Shown piece by piece: positions 7,501 through 18,111 of a stretch of 64,000 bases of DNA. Under the pieces are notes generated by a model. It was not told the DNA's origin and searched no databases. It was given only the letters and a program-made list of their open reading frames with translations. Source of the DNA: Prochlorococcus sp. AG-363-A16 (GTDB lineage: Bacteria > Cyanobacteriota > Cyanobacteriia > PCC-6307 > Cyanobiaceae); the NCBI GenBank assembly GCA_003280345.1, contig QCFB01000001.1:124001-188000 (forward strand). The letters are read 5' to 3'. Numbering within the stretch: position 1 is the stretch's first letter; the number at the start of each line of letters is the position of its first letter. The position numbers were made by a program, and so were the translations under genes.

Positions 7501-8478
7501 CTAATTCTCTTGGAATCTAAGCTCCCCCTCAACTTCTAGCTGAACCCCAGGCGTGAGCATTAAAATCTTTTCTTCCATTTCTTGCATACCTATTGGGGTT
7601 AGCCACTCCAATTGACGTATTAGGTGTAAAGCGACTGCATGCTTGGCACGTTTGGAACCATCTTCTACTTTGATTGCTACTCCTATTCCTTCTCCCATCC
7701 TGCTAATGCACTGAACACCTTCTGCACCACCTTTACTTACTAATTGTCCGTGAGCACGATTCATCAACTCGGTATCAAACATGCCTTCCCCAGCAACTAA
7801 CTTAGGATATGAAACCATAGCTCTACTTAATTGTTCGAATTCAGCTTGGTTGGATCCAGTCAAATGTGCATATAACAAAGCCATTTGAGATAGTTGCAAT
7901 CGAAGTGTAGGAGCTCCACAATCATCTCTTGCAGCAACAAGTTCTTCAGGAGGTATTCCAAGAAGCTCAGCCACTCTTCTATTTATTTCTATTTGAAGTT
8001 GATGACTTCCTTGTAAATAACTTTCTAATTTCCATCCCATTTTTTGAGATGTAGCAAGAAATCCAGCATGCTTCCCTGAACAATTATGTTCAAGTCGACT
8101 ATTTTTTCCTTCGGGAATTGGGCATTGTAGTTTTTCTACTTCTATTTCTGAATTCCATAATATTCTGAAAGTCTCACGAGCATGTTCAGGGCTTCCAGTA
8201 TGTGATCCACAACATATTGCTATGCCTTTTTCCCCACAACCAATTTTTTCGGCTGTACCACTACTTATAAATGGCAATGCCTGAAATGGTTTCAAGGATG
8301 ATCTAATGAATGCTTCGTAATCTTTCATTCCTGCTGTCATTAAGACTCTACCTTTTATGTCACAAACAACAGCATGAACACGATGGATAGACTCAACACA
8401 CTGCCCCCTTTTAAGGAGTACTTTTAAACATGGTGTATTAAAGCGATTATTCCCATTAATTCCATTTGAAATGCTCAT
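7501..8478 (-). CDS. L-asparaginase II-type protein
   Basis: This 325-residue protein belongs to the asparaginase_II family, distinct from the E. coli AnsA/AnsB type, and would hydrolyse asparagine to aspartate and ammonium. Family landmarks are the N-terminal RGxxVESIHRVHAVV, SSLKPFQALPF, CCGSHTGSPEH, the NCSGKHAGFLA block and RDDCGAPTL. No signal peptide is seen, so it should be cytoplasmic. It lies just upstream of tRNA-fMet on the same strand (47 bp away), so read-through into the tRNA is possible. Next upstream is the CGLD27 gene, 15 bp away. The start ATG is followed by a short Asn/Gly-rich leader, and a later start cannot be excluded. Confidence 0.88.
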   Translation of the reverse strand: MSISNGINGNNRFNTPCLKVLLKRGQCVESIHRVHAVVCDIKGRVLMTAGMKDYEAFIRSSLKPFQALPFISSGTAEKIGCGEKGIAICCGSHTGSPEHARETFRILWNSEIEVEKLQCPIPEGKNSRLEHNCSGKHAGFLATSQKMGWKLESYLQGSHQLQIEINRRVAELLGIPPEELVAARDDCGAPTLRLQLSQMALLYAHLTGSNQAEFEQLSRAMVSYPKLVAGEGMFDTELMNRAHGQLVSKGGAEGVQCISRMGEGIGVAIKVEDGSKRAKHAVALHLIRQLEWLTPIGMQEMEEKILMLTPGVQLEVEGELRFQEN

Positions 8479-8493
8479 ATTTATAGAGACCTT

Positions 8494-9000
8494 TTATAGG
8501 TGTAGTTGTACCACTTTACATATTAATAAGCCTAAAATGAATAAATTTGTTGTTTTTAAAATAGCAATTTTGATTATTTGTATAGCTGGCTTTACTTCGT
8601 GATTGGCAATAAGAAGATCTTTTTCTTTTAAATCTTGAGGTTTATCCCAAAACATTCCATCATACCAACCAGATTCCTCATATTCTATTTTTTCTGATAA
8701 TAATCTAGAGTGAATATATTTCCAACCAAGAAGTTGCCTAATTAACAAAAGTATTGGCATACTTATACTGAATACTAATACATTTATTATAAGTAGTATA
8801 GGCTTATTTTTTAAGGTAATGCTTCCAGTTGCAATAACAAAAGAGACTGGAATTAGTAAAAGCCAACTCTTAAGCAAGGAAACATATATATTTATTCTAT
8901 TATTTAAAGGCCACATAAAGAACCATGAACTTGATAATCTTTTAAATTCTTCTAATGGAATTTGCTCTTTTGGAACCGGACATGTTGAATAAGTCTCCAT
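8494..9000 (-). CDS. CGLD27 family (DUF1230) membrane protein
   Basis: This 168-residue protein opens with CPVPKEQIPLEEFKRLSSSWFFMWP, the signature of the CGLD27/DUF1230 family conserved in cyanobacteria, green plants and diatoms. Two hydrophobic segments near residues 42-60 and 68-88 and another near the C-terminus suggest a thylakoid or inner-membrane protein. Plant and algal members have been linked to iron-limited growth, but the biochemical role is unknown. It sits 3 bp from rsfS and likely shares its transcript. Confidence 0.85.
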   Translation of the reverse strand: METYSTCPVPKEQIPLEEFKRLSSSWFFMWPLNNRINIYVSLLKSWLLLIPVSFVIATGSITLKNKPILLIINVLVFSISMPILLLIRQLLGWKYIHSRLLSEKIEYEESGWYDGMFWDKPQDLKEKDLLIANHEVKPAIQIIKIAILKTTNLFILGLLICKVVQLHL

Positions 9001-9003
9001 TTC

Positions 9004-9378
9004 TTATAACTTTATATTTGATGATTGATTTTGATATGAAAATTTTTTACCGTTGCTCCAAAAAGCTTCTAAGTCATAGTATTGCCTTTCATTTGGTTGA
9101 AGAACATGAACAATTAATTCACCGTAATCAAGAAGGGACCATTTCGCCTCATTTACTCCTTCTTTTCTTAAAGGAAGTCGCTTTGCATCTGTTTCGAGTT
9201 TATCTTCAACAGATTTAACTATTGCTCTTACTTGTACATCTGAGAACCCTTCAGAAATAACTACCCAGTCAGCAAGACTTGATACTTCTTCAATTTTGAA
9301 TAATTCGATATTTTGAGCTTTTTTATCATCACATGCTTCGGCCGCTAGTTCAGCCAATTCCCTGCTATCCATATACAT
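9004..9378 (-). CDS. rsfS: Ribosome silencing factor RsfS (Iojap)
   Basis: RsfS binds ribosomal protein uL14 and blocks joining of the 30S and 50S subunits when growth slows. Family landmarks are ELAELAAEACDDKKAQNIELFKI, SSLADWVVISEGFSDVQVRAIV, and the C-terminal WSLLDYGELIVHVLQPNERQYYDLEAFW. I place the start at the ATG at 9378 (MYMDSRELAEL), giving 124 residues, the family's usual size. A longer frame to 9444 would add 22 residues inside the upstream gene with no family similarity. The chosen start overlaps the DUF3318 gene by 14 bp, implying translational coupling. Confidence 0.92.
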   Translation of the reverse strand: MYMDSRELAELAAEACDDKKAQNIELFKIEEVSSLADWVVISEGFSDVQVRAIVKSVEDKLETDAKRLPLRKEGVNEAKWSLLDYGELIVHVLQPNERQYYDLEAFWSNGKKFSYQNQSSNIKL

Positions 9379-10003
9379 TTTCACTTGTAACAGATTGACG
9401 AGAGCCTTCTTGCTCGGAAAGCTCTGCTCTTGCCTTGGATGCACTTTTCCTCAATGCTTCAAGTCTGTCTTCGTAGAAAGTACGTTTCTTTTTCTTCCTT
9501 GTTTTCTCAACGAGTTCTTTAAGAGCTCCACCCAAACTTTTATAAGCATTTGGAACGCTGTATCCAAATCTACAAGCTATATCGATAGCCCTCTCATCCG
9601 CAGCAATTGCATCTTGCAAACGTTTTTCAGAGTTATTTTTTAGATATAGACGATAACCAGCAAAGCCTGACAAGCCTAAGGCCATTAGAAGCAGTAATCC
9701 ATCCTGAACCCAAAGCTCACCTATCGCTCCACCTAGCCCTATCGCAAGCGCTGCCATTTCCCATCCATCACGAGGAATAGCATCGTTTTGAATTCTGCCA
9801 ACTTCATGCCAAAAAAGCATGTTTCGATGATCAAGGGCTAAATCTTCCCACTGGTCTAAATCCACTTGGATTTCAACCTCGTCACGACCAATCTCTTCAA
9901 GGGTTATTAGTGGGGGATCAACCGCTATGGCTGCCTCCACGAACACCCAGCTTTGATTTTCTGGGGGCAGCTGACCTTTAAGGCGCTGGAGTTCGCTCAT
10001 CAT
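9365..10003 (-). CDS. DUF3318 family protein
   Basis: This 212-residue cyanobacterial family protein has unknown function. Residues about 1-80 are acidic and soluble (PPLITLEEIGRDEVEIQVDLDQW, then DHRNMLFWHEVGRIQND). Two adjacent hydrophobic stretches follow at about 82-120, and the rest is charged and probably helical with a basic RKKKKR patch near 170. The HEVGRIQ segment resembles a membrane-protease-like HExx motif only superficially. It leads the operon DUF3318-rsfS-CGLD27-asparaginase and is divergent from carB. Confidence 0.8.
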   Translation of the reverse strand: MMSELQRLKGQLPPENQSWVFVEAAIAVDPPLITLEEIGRDEVEIQVDLDQWEDLALDHRNMLFWHEVGRIQNDAIPRDGWEMAALAIGLGGAIGELWVQDGLLLLMALGLSGFAGYRLYLKNNSEKRLQDAIAADERAIDIACRFGYSVPNAYKSLGGALKELVEKTRKKKKRTFYEDRLEALRKSASKARAELSEQEGSRQSVTSENVYG

Positions 10004-10119
10004 CTACAAATGTTCAAAATAAAACTTAGCGAAAAGAAGGAGTTAGTTTGCTGTTCATATGAATACACTCTAAGCAGTTGCGTGGGAAGCTTGTTGTTAT
10101 TGGATTTAACTCTTAGCCT

Positions 10120-13100
10120 ATGACCCGACGTACTGACATACGTCGAATTTTAATTCTTGGTTCTGGTCCCATAGTTATTGGGCAGGCCTGTGAATTCGAC
10201 TATTCAGGCACTCAGGCTTGCAAAGCTTTGAGATCAGATGGGTTTGAGGTTGTCTTGGTGAATTCAAACCCAGCCTCAATCATGACGGATCCAGAGATGG
10301 CTGATAGAACATATGTTGAGCCATTGACTGCTGAAATTGTTACTCAAGTGATTGAGTTTGAAAAGCCTCAAGCACTTTTGCCAACTATGGGTGGCCAAAC
10401 AGCTCTTAATATTGCAGTGGAATTGGCTGAAAATGGCACCCTGGAAAAATTTGGGGTTGAAATGATTGGTGCTGACTTAAATGCGATAAAAAAGGCTGAA
10501 GATCGTCAATTGTTTAAACAAGCAATGGAGAAAATAGGAGTAAATGTTTGTCCATCAGGTATAGCTTCTAATCTTGAGGAGGCAGCTAATGTTGGTTCAA
10601 AAATAATTACATTTCCAAGAATTATTAGACCTGCCTTCACTCTTGGCGGAAGTGGAGGTGGAATTGCTTACAATGAAGAGGAATATTTGTCCATATGTAA
10701 GTCAGGTCTTGAGGCAAGCCCTGTAAATCAAATACTTATAGAAAAATCACTTCTAGGTTGGAAGGAGTTTGAGTTAGAAGTAATGCGAGATTTAGCTGAC
10801 AATGTTGTGATTGTATGTAGCATTGAAAATATAGACCCAATGGGTATTCATACAGGTGATTCAATAACAGTTGCCCCAGCACAAACTTTAACGGATCGAG
10901 AATATCAACGTCTAAGGGATCAATCATTATCAATAATTAGAGAAATTGGAGTTGCTACTGGAGGTAGCAATATTCAATTTGCTATTAACCCTAAAAATGG
11001 TGAAGTTATTGTTATAGAGATGAATCCACGAGTTAGCCGATCATCAGCTTTGGCTAGTAAAGCGACGGGATTTCCTATTGCGAAGATAGCAGCACTTTTA
11101 GCAGTTGGTTATACATTAGATGAAATTACCAATGAAATTACTGGAAAAACACCTGCTTGTTTCGAGCCCACTATTGATTATGTTGTTACCAAAGTACCTA
11201 GATTTGCTTTTGAAAAGTTTAAAGGAACACCTGCTGTTCTTACTACTTCAATGAAATCTGTTGGAGAAGCAATGGCGATTGGAAGATCATTTGAGGAGTC
11301 ATTCCAAAAAGCCTTCCGATCTTTAGAAATTGGAATTTCAGGTTGGGGAGGCGACAACCAAGATTTAGAGCTTGATATTAAAGAAATAGAAAGGCTTTTA
11401 CGAACGCCATCACCTGAAAGAATAATCACTATTCGTCAAGCAATGATTCAAGGAATATCTGATGAAATTATTTACTCACTTTCTTCTATTGACAAGTGGT
11501 TTTTAGGAAAATTACGAAATTTAGTTGAAATTGAAAGAGACATTTTAGTTGACAGTTGTATTGAGCAATTAACTTATGATGAACTTTTTAAGTTAAAGCA
11601 ATATGGTTTCTCAGATAAACAAATAGCAAACTTAACTAATACTACAGAACTTAATGTTCGTCAAAGACGTAATGAATTGAATGTAAGACCTATTTACAAA
11701 ACTGTAGACACTTGTGCGGCAGAATTCGCTTCAACTACTCCTTATTACTATTCTACATATGAGAAACCTTTTAAAATAATTGATAAAAGTGGTGAAATTT
11801 ACAATCAAAAACCAAATAATGAGGCTTCTAATGATGATAAGCCTAAAGTTTTGATATTAGGAGGTGGTCCTAATAGAATTGGGCAAGGAATTGAATTCGA
11901 TTATTGTTGTTGCCATGCATCATATGCTGCACAAAAACAAAATTATTCATCAATTATGATCAATAGCAATCCTGAGACTGTTTCTACTGATTATGACACT
12001 AGTGATAAATTGTATTTTGAACCTTTAACTTTAGAAGATATTCTAAATGTAATAGAACTAGAAAAACCTGAAGGTGTAATTGTTCAATTTGGTGGTCAAA
12101 CTCCTTTAAAATTAGCGATGCCTTTATTAGAATGGCTAGAAACACCATATGGAAAGAAGTTAGGTACTAAAATATGGGGAACATCACCAAGGTCAATAGA
12201 TAAGGCAGAGGACAGAGAGTTATTTGAGACAATTCTAAGAAAATTAGATATTCGTCAACCTAAAAATGGTATAGCTCGAAATCTGGAAGAAGCTATTTTG
12301 ATAGCTGAACGAATAAATTATCCTGTAGTTGTTCGCCCTTCTTATGTGCTAGGTGGTAGGGCTATGGAGGTTGTTTTTAGTCATGATGAACTAATTAATT
12401 ACATGTCTGAAGCTGTAAAAGTTGAACCTGATCACCCTGTATTAATTGACCAATACCTAGAAAATGCAATAGAAGTAGATGTTGATGCACTATGTGATTG
12501 CAAAGGCTCTGTGGTAATTGGTGGCCTTATGGAACATATCGAACCAGCAGGAATACATTCTGGAGATTCAGCTTGTTGTCTTCCATCAATTTCTCTTGGT
12601 GAGGATGCATTAGATACAATTCGGTCATGGACAAGATCCTTGGCTAAGGAATTAAAAGTAGAAGGACTTATTAACCTTCAATTTGCTGCTCAGAAGACTT
12701 CTTCTGGTATCGAAAATGTTTATATTATTGAAGCCAATCCAAGAGCATCAAGAACTGTTCCATTTGTTTCTAAAGCTACGGGTATTCCATTAGCTGGTTT
12801 AGCTACACGCTTAATGGCTGGTCAAACATTAGAACAAATAGGTCTTACTGAAGAACCAATACCTCCACTTCAAGCAATAAAAGAAGCAGTTTTGCCTTTC
12901 CGGAGATTTCCTGGCTCAGATAGTGTTCTTGGCCCAGAGATGAGATCTACTGGTGAAGTAATGGGTTCTGCTAATACCTTTGGTATGGCTTATGCCAAAT
13001 CTGAACTTGCAGCAGGGGAAGCACTTCCTACAAGTGGTACTGTTTTTCTATCAACTCATGATAGAGATAAACCTGAACTTATTCCTATTGCAAGTAAACT

Positions 13101-13437
13101 AATTAACTTGGGATTTAATTTAATTGCTACTTCTGGTACTTCAAAATTTCTTTCAAATGCAGATTTAGAAATATCTACTATTTTGAAAGTCCATGAAGGT
13201 CGTCCAAATATTGAAGATTTAATTCGGTCAGGGCAAATTCAATTGGTTATAAATACACCCATAGGTCGGCAAGCCGCACACGATGATAAGTATCTTCGTC
13301 GTGCAGCACTTGATTATTCTGTTCCAACGCTAACTACAATTGCAGGAGCTAAAGCTGCTTTAGAAGCTATTACTGCTTTACAAGGACAAAATTTATCAAT
13401 AGCTGCGTTACAAGATATTCATTCTCAAAATTCATGA
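10120..13437 (+). CDS. carB: Carbamoyl-phosphate synthase, large subunit
   Basis: CarB makes carbamoyl phosphate from bicarbonate, ammonia (from CarA-bound glutamine) and two ATP, feeding arginine and pyrimidine synthesis. The 1105 residues show the internal duplication: [17 protein letters not shown] near residue 14 and [17 protein letters not shown] near 583 begin the two pre-ATP-grasp halves. Each is followed by an ATP-grasp domain ([10 protein letters not shown] near 175; [10 protein letters not shown] near 745). An allosteric MGS-like domain closes the protein (about 965-1090). It is a little longer than the E. coli enzyme because of a polar linker near 565-580 between the halves. It is monocistronic here, divergent from the DUF3318 operon. 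A T-run follows the stop, but I see no clear terminator hairpin. Confidence 0.98.
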   Translation: MTRRTDIRRILILGSGPIVIGQACEFDYSGTQACKALRSDGFEVVLVNSNPASIMTDPEMADRTYVEPLTAEIVTQVIEFEKPQALLPTMGGQTALNIAVELAENGTLEKFGVEMIGADLNAIKKAEDRQLFKQAMEKIGVNVCPSGIASNLEEAANVGSKIITFPRIIRPAFTLGGSGGGIAYNEEEYLSICKSGLEASPVNQILIEKSLLGWKEFELEVMRDLADNVVIVCSIENIDPMGIHTGDSITVAPAQTLTDREYQRLRDQSLSIIREIGVATGGSNIQFAINPKNGEVIVIEMNPRVSRSSALASKATGFPIAKIAALLAVGYTLDEITNEITGKTPACFEPTIDYVVTKVPRFAFEKFKGTPAVLTTSMKSVGEAMAIGRSFEESFQKAFRSLEIGISGWGGDNQDLELDIKEIERLLRTPSPERIITIRQAMIQGISDEIIYSLSSIDKWFLGKLRNLVEIERDILVDSCIEQLTYDELFKLKQYGFSDKQIANLTNTTELNVRQRRNELNVRPIYKTVDTCAAEFASTTPYYYSTYEKPFKIIDKSGEIYNQKPNNEASNDDKPKVLILGGGPNRIGQGIEFDYCCCHASYAAQKQNYSSIMINSNPETVSTDYDTSDKLYFEPLTLEDILNVIELEKPEGVIVQFGGQTPLKLAMPLLEWLETPYGKKLGTKIWGTSPRSIDKAEDRELFETILRKLDIRQPKNGIARNLEEAILIAERINYPVVVRPSYVLGGRAMEVVFSHDELINYMSEAVKVEPDHPVLIDQYLENAIEVDVDALCDCKGSVVIGGLMEHIEPAGIHSGDSACCLPSISLGEDALDTIRSWTRSLAKELKVEGLINLQFAAQKTSSGIENVYIIEANPRASRTVPFVSKATGIPLAGLATRLMAGQTLEQIGLTEEPIPPLQAIKEAVLPFRRFPGSDSVLGPEMRSTGEVMGSANTFGMAYAKSELAAGEALPTSGTVFLSTHDRDKPELIPIASKLINLGFNLIATSGTSKFLSNADLEISTILKVHEGRPNIEDLIRSGQIQLVINTPIGRQAAHDDKYLRRAALDYSVPTLTTIAGAKAALEAITALQGQNLSIAALQDIHSQNS

Positions 13438-13626
13438 GCTCGTTTTTTTATTTAGATTTTGTTTAATAATAATATATTATAGCTACTCTTTTTTTTAGTC
13501 TCTTTTAATTAAAACAACTTCAATTAAAAATTATAATCATATTACGAACAACATAACTACAAATAATTTTCTGATAAAATTTTATTTGAAGCAATAGTTT
13601 CAACTTCCTACTGTGTTTGATTATTA

Positions 13627-14970
13627 ATGGGCATGCAATCATTTGAAAAAACTCTAGAGGCAATTAATTCACCCTTAAATAATTTTGCATGGGGTTGGCC
13701 AACAGTTACTTTAATTGCTTTAACCGGCATCATATTGATGATTGGTTTGGGCTTCATGCCATTAATCAGAATTCCTTATGGAATAAGAATGTTACTTAGA
13801 GGGACTCCTGAAGCTTTAACGAATGGTGAAATATCCCCTTTTCAAGCTTTGATGACTTCGCTTTCTGCAACTATTGGCACTGGAAATATTGCTGGGGTTG
13901 CTGCGGCAATAGCTATTGGTGGACCAGGCGCAATATTTTGGATGTGGTTAATAGCAATATTTGGGATTGCAACTAAATATTCTGAAGCTGTCTTGGCTGT
14001 TCATTTCCGAGAAGTTGATTCATTAGGTAATCATGTTGGTGGTCCAATGTATTACATAAAAAATGGACTTGGCAATAATTGGAAATGGCTGGGATGGATA
14101 TTTGCTTTATTTGGCATGCTCGCAGGTTTTGGAATCGGTAACGGAGTTCAATGTTTTGAAGTTTCTAGCGCTTTAGAGATGGCTGGTGTACCCAAATTAC
14201 TTACTGGAGCAATACTTGGGATACTTGTTTTTGGGGTGATAATTGGTGGAATTAAGCGTATAGCACAAGCAGCTTCAGCAATTGTTCCATCAATGGCATT
14301 GCTATATTTAATAGCTTGTCTTTGTATAATTATTAGCAATTATGCTCAAATACCTTCTGCTTTTATAACAATATTTTCTAATGCTTTTACAGGGAAGGCT
14401 GCTTTAGGTGGAACTCTTACGCAAGTAGTTTTAATGGGATTTAAAAGAGGAATATTTTCAAATGAAGCTGGACTTGGAAGTGCTCCTATCGCACATGCTT
14501 CAGCCAGTACTAATGATCCTGTTCGTCAAGGAACGATAGCAATGTTGGGTACCTTCATTGATACATTAGTCATTTGTACAATGACCTCATTAGTTATAAT
14601 AATTTCAGGTGTTTATCAAAGCGGGAAATCAGGGGCAGATTTATCAATAGCAGCTTTTAATAATGGTATACCTGGTTCCGGATTGGTAGTAACATTTGGT
14701 CTTGTGGTTTTTGCTTTTACAACTGTACTTGGTTGGAGTTTGTATGGAGAACGTTGTGCTGAATATATTTTTGGAGTCAAGGCAATCTTACCGTTTAGAT
14801 TAGTATGGGTTTCAGTTGTAGTGATTGGCTCAGTAGCTGGAGATAGAGGTGTGGTTTGGTCAGTTGCAGATACATTGAATGGTCTTATGGCTATTCCTAA
14901 TTTGATAGCATTAATACTTCTTTCAGGGACAGTATTTAAACTCACTAAAAATTATAGGTTTAGTAGTTAG
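13627..14970 (+). CDS. Alanine/glycine:cation (Na+) symporter, AGCS family
   Basis: This 447-residue membrane transporter matches the AGCS (DAACS/DagA-type) family, which takes up alanine or glycine with sodium. Diagnostic segments are FQALMTSLSATIGTGNIAGVAAAIAIGG near residue 75 and the strongly conserved SNEAGLGSAPIAHA near 280. About ten hydrophobic spans can be counted. The gene stands alone after a 189-bp AT-rich gap following carB and converges with the small DUF6447 gene. The transported amino acid is not fixed by the sequence. Confidence 0.92.
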   Translation: MGMQSFEKTLEAINSPLNNFAWGWPTVTLIALTGIILMIGLGFMPLIRIPYGIRMLLRGTPEALTNGEISPFQALMTSLSATIGTGNIAGVAAAIAIGGPGAIFWMWLIAIFGIATKYSEAVLAVHFREVDSLGNHVGGPMYYIKNGLGNNWKWLGWIFALFGMLAGFGIGNGVQCFEVSSALEMAGVPKLLTGAILGILVFGVIIGGIKRIAQAASAIVPSMALLYLIACLCIIISNYAQIPSAFITIFSNAFTGKAALGGTLTQVVLMGFKRGIFSNEAGLGSAPIAHASASTNDPVRQGTIAMLGTFIDTLVICTMTSLVIIISGVYQSGKSGADLSIAAFNNGIPGSGLVVTFGLVVFAFTTVLGWSLYGERCAEYIFGVKAILPFRLVWVSVVVIGSVAGDRGVVWSVADTLNGLMAIPNLIALILLSGTVFKLTKNYRFSS

Positions 14971-15005
14971 GTTTAACTAAGTGTGAATATATATGGTAAA
15001 TAATT

Positions 15006-15230
15006 TCAGACTGGTTTAACTCCCTTTAATTTCTCATTTAATTGCCTTGCCAATGACTGTCTGCCTATAGCCAGTACTTTTAGTGTGTCTTCATGCATTC
15101 TCAATTGCGCATCTGCTACTTGCATTCCTCGAACCAATTCCTTTAGTTCATCAGGCAAGGTGTTGAGATCGTAGCGTTTCCCTTCGAATGTCAGAATTGG
15201 ATCAGATTTGTTGATTTGAGCGTCAGTCAT
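15006..15230 (-). CDS. DUF6447-like small protein
   Basis: This 74-residue soluble protein begins MTDAQINKSDPILTFEGKRYDLNTLPDELKELVRGMQVADAQLRMHEDTL when started at the ATG at 15230; I list it in short form as MTDAQ...KGVKPV. It resembles a family of small marine-bacterial proteins with a conserved FxGKxYDLxxLP motif and a helical C-terminal half. Function is unknown. A longer frame from 15296 would add 22 residues without family character, so I prefer the internal start. The name is from memory of the motif, so the family number is less certain than the gene itself. Confidence 0.72.
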   Translation of the reverse strand: MTDAQINKSDPILTFEGKRYDLNTLPDELKELVRGMQVADAQLRMHEDTLKVLAIGRQSLARQLNEKLKGVKPV

Positions 15231-15325
15231 TTTGATGTAAAAGTGAAGTTGATTTGGTGATTTTAGTCTTTTTACACCATAAACCCTTGGAATCAATATT
15301 TAGACAATGAAATGATAACTAATAA

Positions 15326-17068
15326 TCATGGATCTGCATTTCTTATAAATTGTTTCTCGCATAATTCCCTGTAACGTCCTTTCATATTTATGAGATCGTC
15401 ATGAGTACCTTTATCTACAATAGTGCCCTTTTCTAGAACAATAATTTGATCTGCTTCTTGAACAGTTGATAGGCGATGTGCGATGACAACAACTGTCCTG
15501 CCTTTCATAGCTTGTTTTATTCCTAGTTGAACTGAAGCTTCAGCCTCTGAATCAAGAGCACTTGTAGCTTCATCCAATAGTAGAACTGATGGATTACCAA
15601 GCACAGCCCTTGCAATGGCAATTCGTTGTAATTGACCTCCAGATAAATTGACTCCTCTTTCTTCAAGTCTTGTTTCATAGCCATTAGGGAATTCCATAAT
15701 AAAATCATGGGCATTTGCAATAGTTGCTGATTTAATTACATCCTTTTTTGTAGCTACTCTGCCAAAGCATATGGATTCATAAATAGTTCCTGAGAATACA
15801 ACAACAGTTTGTGGAACGATAGCAATCTGGGTTCTTAATTCAGATGATTTTAGATTTTCTATTGGAAATTTATCAAAGTAAATATTCCCTTTCTGAGGTT
15901 TATTGAATCTAAGGATTAAAGAAAATAATGTACTCTTACCTGCTCCAGATGGACCGACTAATGCAACTATTTGGCCACCACTTATTGTAAGAGAAAGATT
16001 GTTAATTACTTTATTCTTATTGTCATAAGAGAACTCAACTGATTCGAATAAGATATCTCCTTTAGGGTTTTTTAATTTAATTGCATCTATTTCATCTTCT
16101 ATTTCTAGTGGTTCATTTTCTATTGCCTTAAGTCTTCTCAATGAAGCCTGACCTTGTTTAAACTCATTAAAATTTGTTGTTAAATGACTTATTGGATCAA
16201 TCAACATTAATAAAGCGGCAACGTAACTACTAAATCCCTTACTATCTAAGCCTCCACTTTGTATTCTTGCTGCTCCTAAGGCTAAAACTGTCAATATTCC
16301 AGAGGCTTCTATGAAACCTATAACTGGATGTTGAAGAGCTAATAATCTAAGATTTTGATACCTAGCTTTGCGATGTAGTTCTACTTGCTGATTAAATCTT
16401 TGTTGGAGCCATTCCTCTGCAGCAAATGCTCTTACTAAAGGCAAGCCTTGAATTGCTTCTCCCAATAAACCAGCTAATTCACTAACTTGATTTTGACTTT
16501 TTTCAGCTGCAATCATAACCTTTGCACCAAATTTACTTACCAGAACAGCAACTATTGGCGCAAGAAATAATGTAGATATCGACAACTGCCAATCCAAATA
16601 AACCATATATCCATAAACGGCTACAAGTTGTAATGCACATGGAGTTGTGTCCTGAATAGTTTTGTAAATGACTTCTCCAACACGATCGGCATCTTCAGTT
16701 AACCGGTATGTTAAATCTCCTGTGGACAGTTTTTCTACAGCTTCTAATTTAGTTTTTTGTAATTTACTGAATAAATTTTGACGTAAATCTTGGCTAATTC
16801 TCAATGATGGGTCGGCTAGAAGAATGTCCTGAAAGAACTGTGCCAATTTTTGTACAAGAAATACGCATAAAGCTTGCGTTATAACTACTAAAACCTTTGA
16901 GAGGTCTCCCTTTCCTATAGCAGGAATTAATTGACCTGCAAGCCAGGCCAGAAGAGGCCAGCAAACGACATATACCAACATAAATACAAAGCCCCAGATG
17001 ATTTTTCTGTGGTGGGGCTTTAAAAGCTCAATTAGTTTTCTGAAACCAGCCTCTGATTTGTTTAACAT
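15326..17068 (-). CDS. ABC transporter, fused permease and ATPase (MsbA-like exporter)
   Basis: This 580-residue half-transporter has an N-terminal six-helix membrane domain (about 20-310) and a C-terminal ATPase. In order, the ATPase shows Walker A LVGPSGAGKST, the Q-loop IVPQT, the signature NLSGGQLQRIAIARA, Walker B VLLLDEATSALD and the H-loop VIAHRLST. It should work as a homodimer exporting lipid, lipopolysaccharide or peptide. The substrate cannot be told from sequence. The gene is divergent from the S4 protein gene, with 39 bp between the two start codons, so both promoters must overlap or lie inside the genes. Confidence 0.93.
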   Translation of the reverse strand: MLNKSEAGFRKLIELLKPHHRKIIWGFVFMLVYVVCWPLLAWLAGQLIPAIGKGDLSKVLVVITQALCVFLVQKLAQFFQDILLADPSLRISQDLRQNLFSKLQKTKLEAVEKLSTGDLTYRLTEDADRVGEVIYKTIQDTTPCALQLVAVYGYMVYLDWQLSISTLFLAPIVAVLVSKFGAKVMIAAEKSQNQVSELAGLLGEAIQGLPLVRAFAAEEWLQQRFNQQVELHRKARYQNLRLLALQHPVIGFIEASGILTVLALGAARIQSGGLDSKGFSSYVAALLMLIDPISHLTTNFNEFKQGQASLRRLKAIENEPLEIEDEIDAIKLKNPKGDILFESVEFSYDNKNKVINNLSLTISGGQIVALVGPSGAGKSTLFSLILRFNKPQKGNIYFDKFPIENLKSSELRTQIAIVPQTVVVFSGTIYESICFGRVATKKDVIKSATIANAHDFIMEFPNGYETRLEERGVNLSGGQLQRIAIARAVLGNPSVLLLDEATSALDSEAEASVQLGIKQAMKGRTVVVIAHRLSTVQEADQIIVLEKGTIVDKGTHDDLINMKGRYRELCEKQFIRNADP

Positions 17069-17107
17069 CCTGAATTGTTATGAGTGTTGTGTAAATCTCT
17101 GCTTTTG

Positions 17108-17305
17108 ATGAAGCTCGATCAATTTTTAAAATGGAAAGGGTTGGTTGCCACTGGAGGTGAGGCTAAACACCTTATTACGTCAGGCCTTGTGTCCGTAAAC
17201 GGTTCTATTGAAAAGCGTCGTGGACGCAAATTAAACGTGGGAGATCACGTCAAATTTGGAAGTGTTGAGCTCATAGTGATGGAGACTGTTCACGAAGGGC
17301 CGTAA
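17108..17305 (+). CDS. S4-domain RNA-binding protein (YaaA/RlbA type)
   Basis: A single S4 domain of 65 residues starting [32 protein letters not shown], shown here only as far as needed to recognise it. The conserved GGxAKxxIxxGxVxVNG turn and RGRKLxxGD strand are both present. Such mini-S4 proteins bind structured RNA and in some bacteria assist ribosome assembly. I prefer the ATG at 17108, since the frame's earlier start at 17084 adds eight residues with no homology. The stop is 2 bp from the tpiA frame, so the two are probably cotranscribed. Confidence 0.85.
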   Translation: MKLDQFLKWKGLVATGGEAKHLITSGLVSVNGSIEKRRGRKLNVGDHVKFGSVELIVMETVHEGP

Positions 17306-17306
17306 G

Positions 17307-18065
17307 TTGTCACGTAGAGACCCATCGAAGAACGTGCGTAAACCAGTAATCGCTGGCAATTGGAAGATGCACATGACATGTGCTGAATCAAGGGAGTTTA
17401 TGGATGTATTTCTCCCTTTAATAACTAATACTCCTGATGACCGCCATGTTGTCATTGCCCCTCCATTCACGGCTTTATCCACTCTGTCAGGAATTGTGCG
17501 TGGAAGCTCCTTAGAACTCTCGAGTCAAAATGTCCATTGGGAAGATAAGGGTGCTTTTACGGCGGAGATTTCACCCACAATGCTTCTAGAGCTTGAAGTC
17601 CGTTATTCAATTGTTGGACATAGTGAACCGAGGAAATACTTCAGTGAAAGTGATGAACAAATTAATCTTCGTGCAAAATCTGCACAAGCTCACAACCTCA
17701 TTCCAATAGTGTGTGTTGGAGAGAGTGACGAGCAAAGAGAAAGAGGGGAGGCTGAAAGAGTAATACGCAGACAAGTAGAACAGGGACTCGAAGATACAGA
17801 TCCTTCTAAGTTAATAATTGCTTATGAACCAATTTGGGCAATTGGTACTGGTAAAACATGTGAGGCTAAAGAAGCTAATAGAATATGTGGCTTGATTAGG
17901 AAATGGGTTGGTTATTCTGATTGTATTATTCAGTATGGTGGTTCAGTTAAGCCTCAAAATATTGATGAAATTATGAGTATGAGTGATATTGATGGTGTTC
18001 TAGTAGGAGGTGCCTCTCTTGATCCAATGAGTTTTGGGAGGATAGTAAATTATCAAATCAACTAA
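17307..18065 (+). CDS. tpiA: Triosephosphate isomerase
   Basis: TpiA interconverts dihydroxyacetone phosphate and glyceraldehyde 3-phosphate in glycolysis and the Calvin cycle. All key residues are present: the phosphate-site Asn and Lys in AGNWKMH, the catalytic His in VGHSEPR, the catalytic Glu in [11 protein letters not shown], and the C-terminal GGSV and GVLVGGASL loops. There is no ATG at the right place. The frame begins with TTG at 17307, but an in-frame GTG at 17334 begins [13 protein letters not shown] and gives 243 residues, close to the family norm. I list the longer frame; the GTG start is equally possible. Confidence 0.96.
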   Translation: MSRRDPSKNVRKPVIAGNWKMHMTCAESREFMDVFLPLITNTPDDRHVVIAPPFTALSTLSGIVRGSSLELSSQNVHWEDKGAFTAEISPTMLLELEVRYSIVGHSEPRKYFSESDEQINLRAKSAQAHNLIPIVCVGESDEQRERGEAERVIRRQVEQGLEDTDPSKLIIAYEPIWAIGTGKTCEAKEANRICGLIRKWVGYSDCIIQYGGSVKPQNIDEIMSMSDIDGVLVGGASLDPMSFGRIVNYQIN

Positions 18066-18111
18066 TAATAAATTACTTTGGCCTATTGACTGGGGCACTA
18101 AAGTATCAATT

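Noticed and set aside
11720-11880. A frameshift or insertion in carB around the domain junction
   Set aside because: The polar linker between the two CarB halves is in frame and both flanking motifs are intact; the extra length is best read as linker variation.
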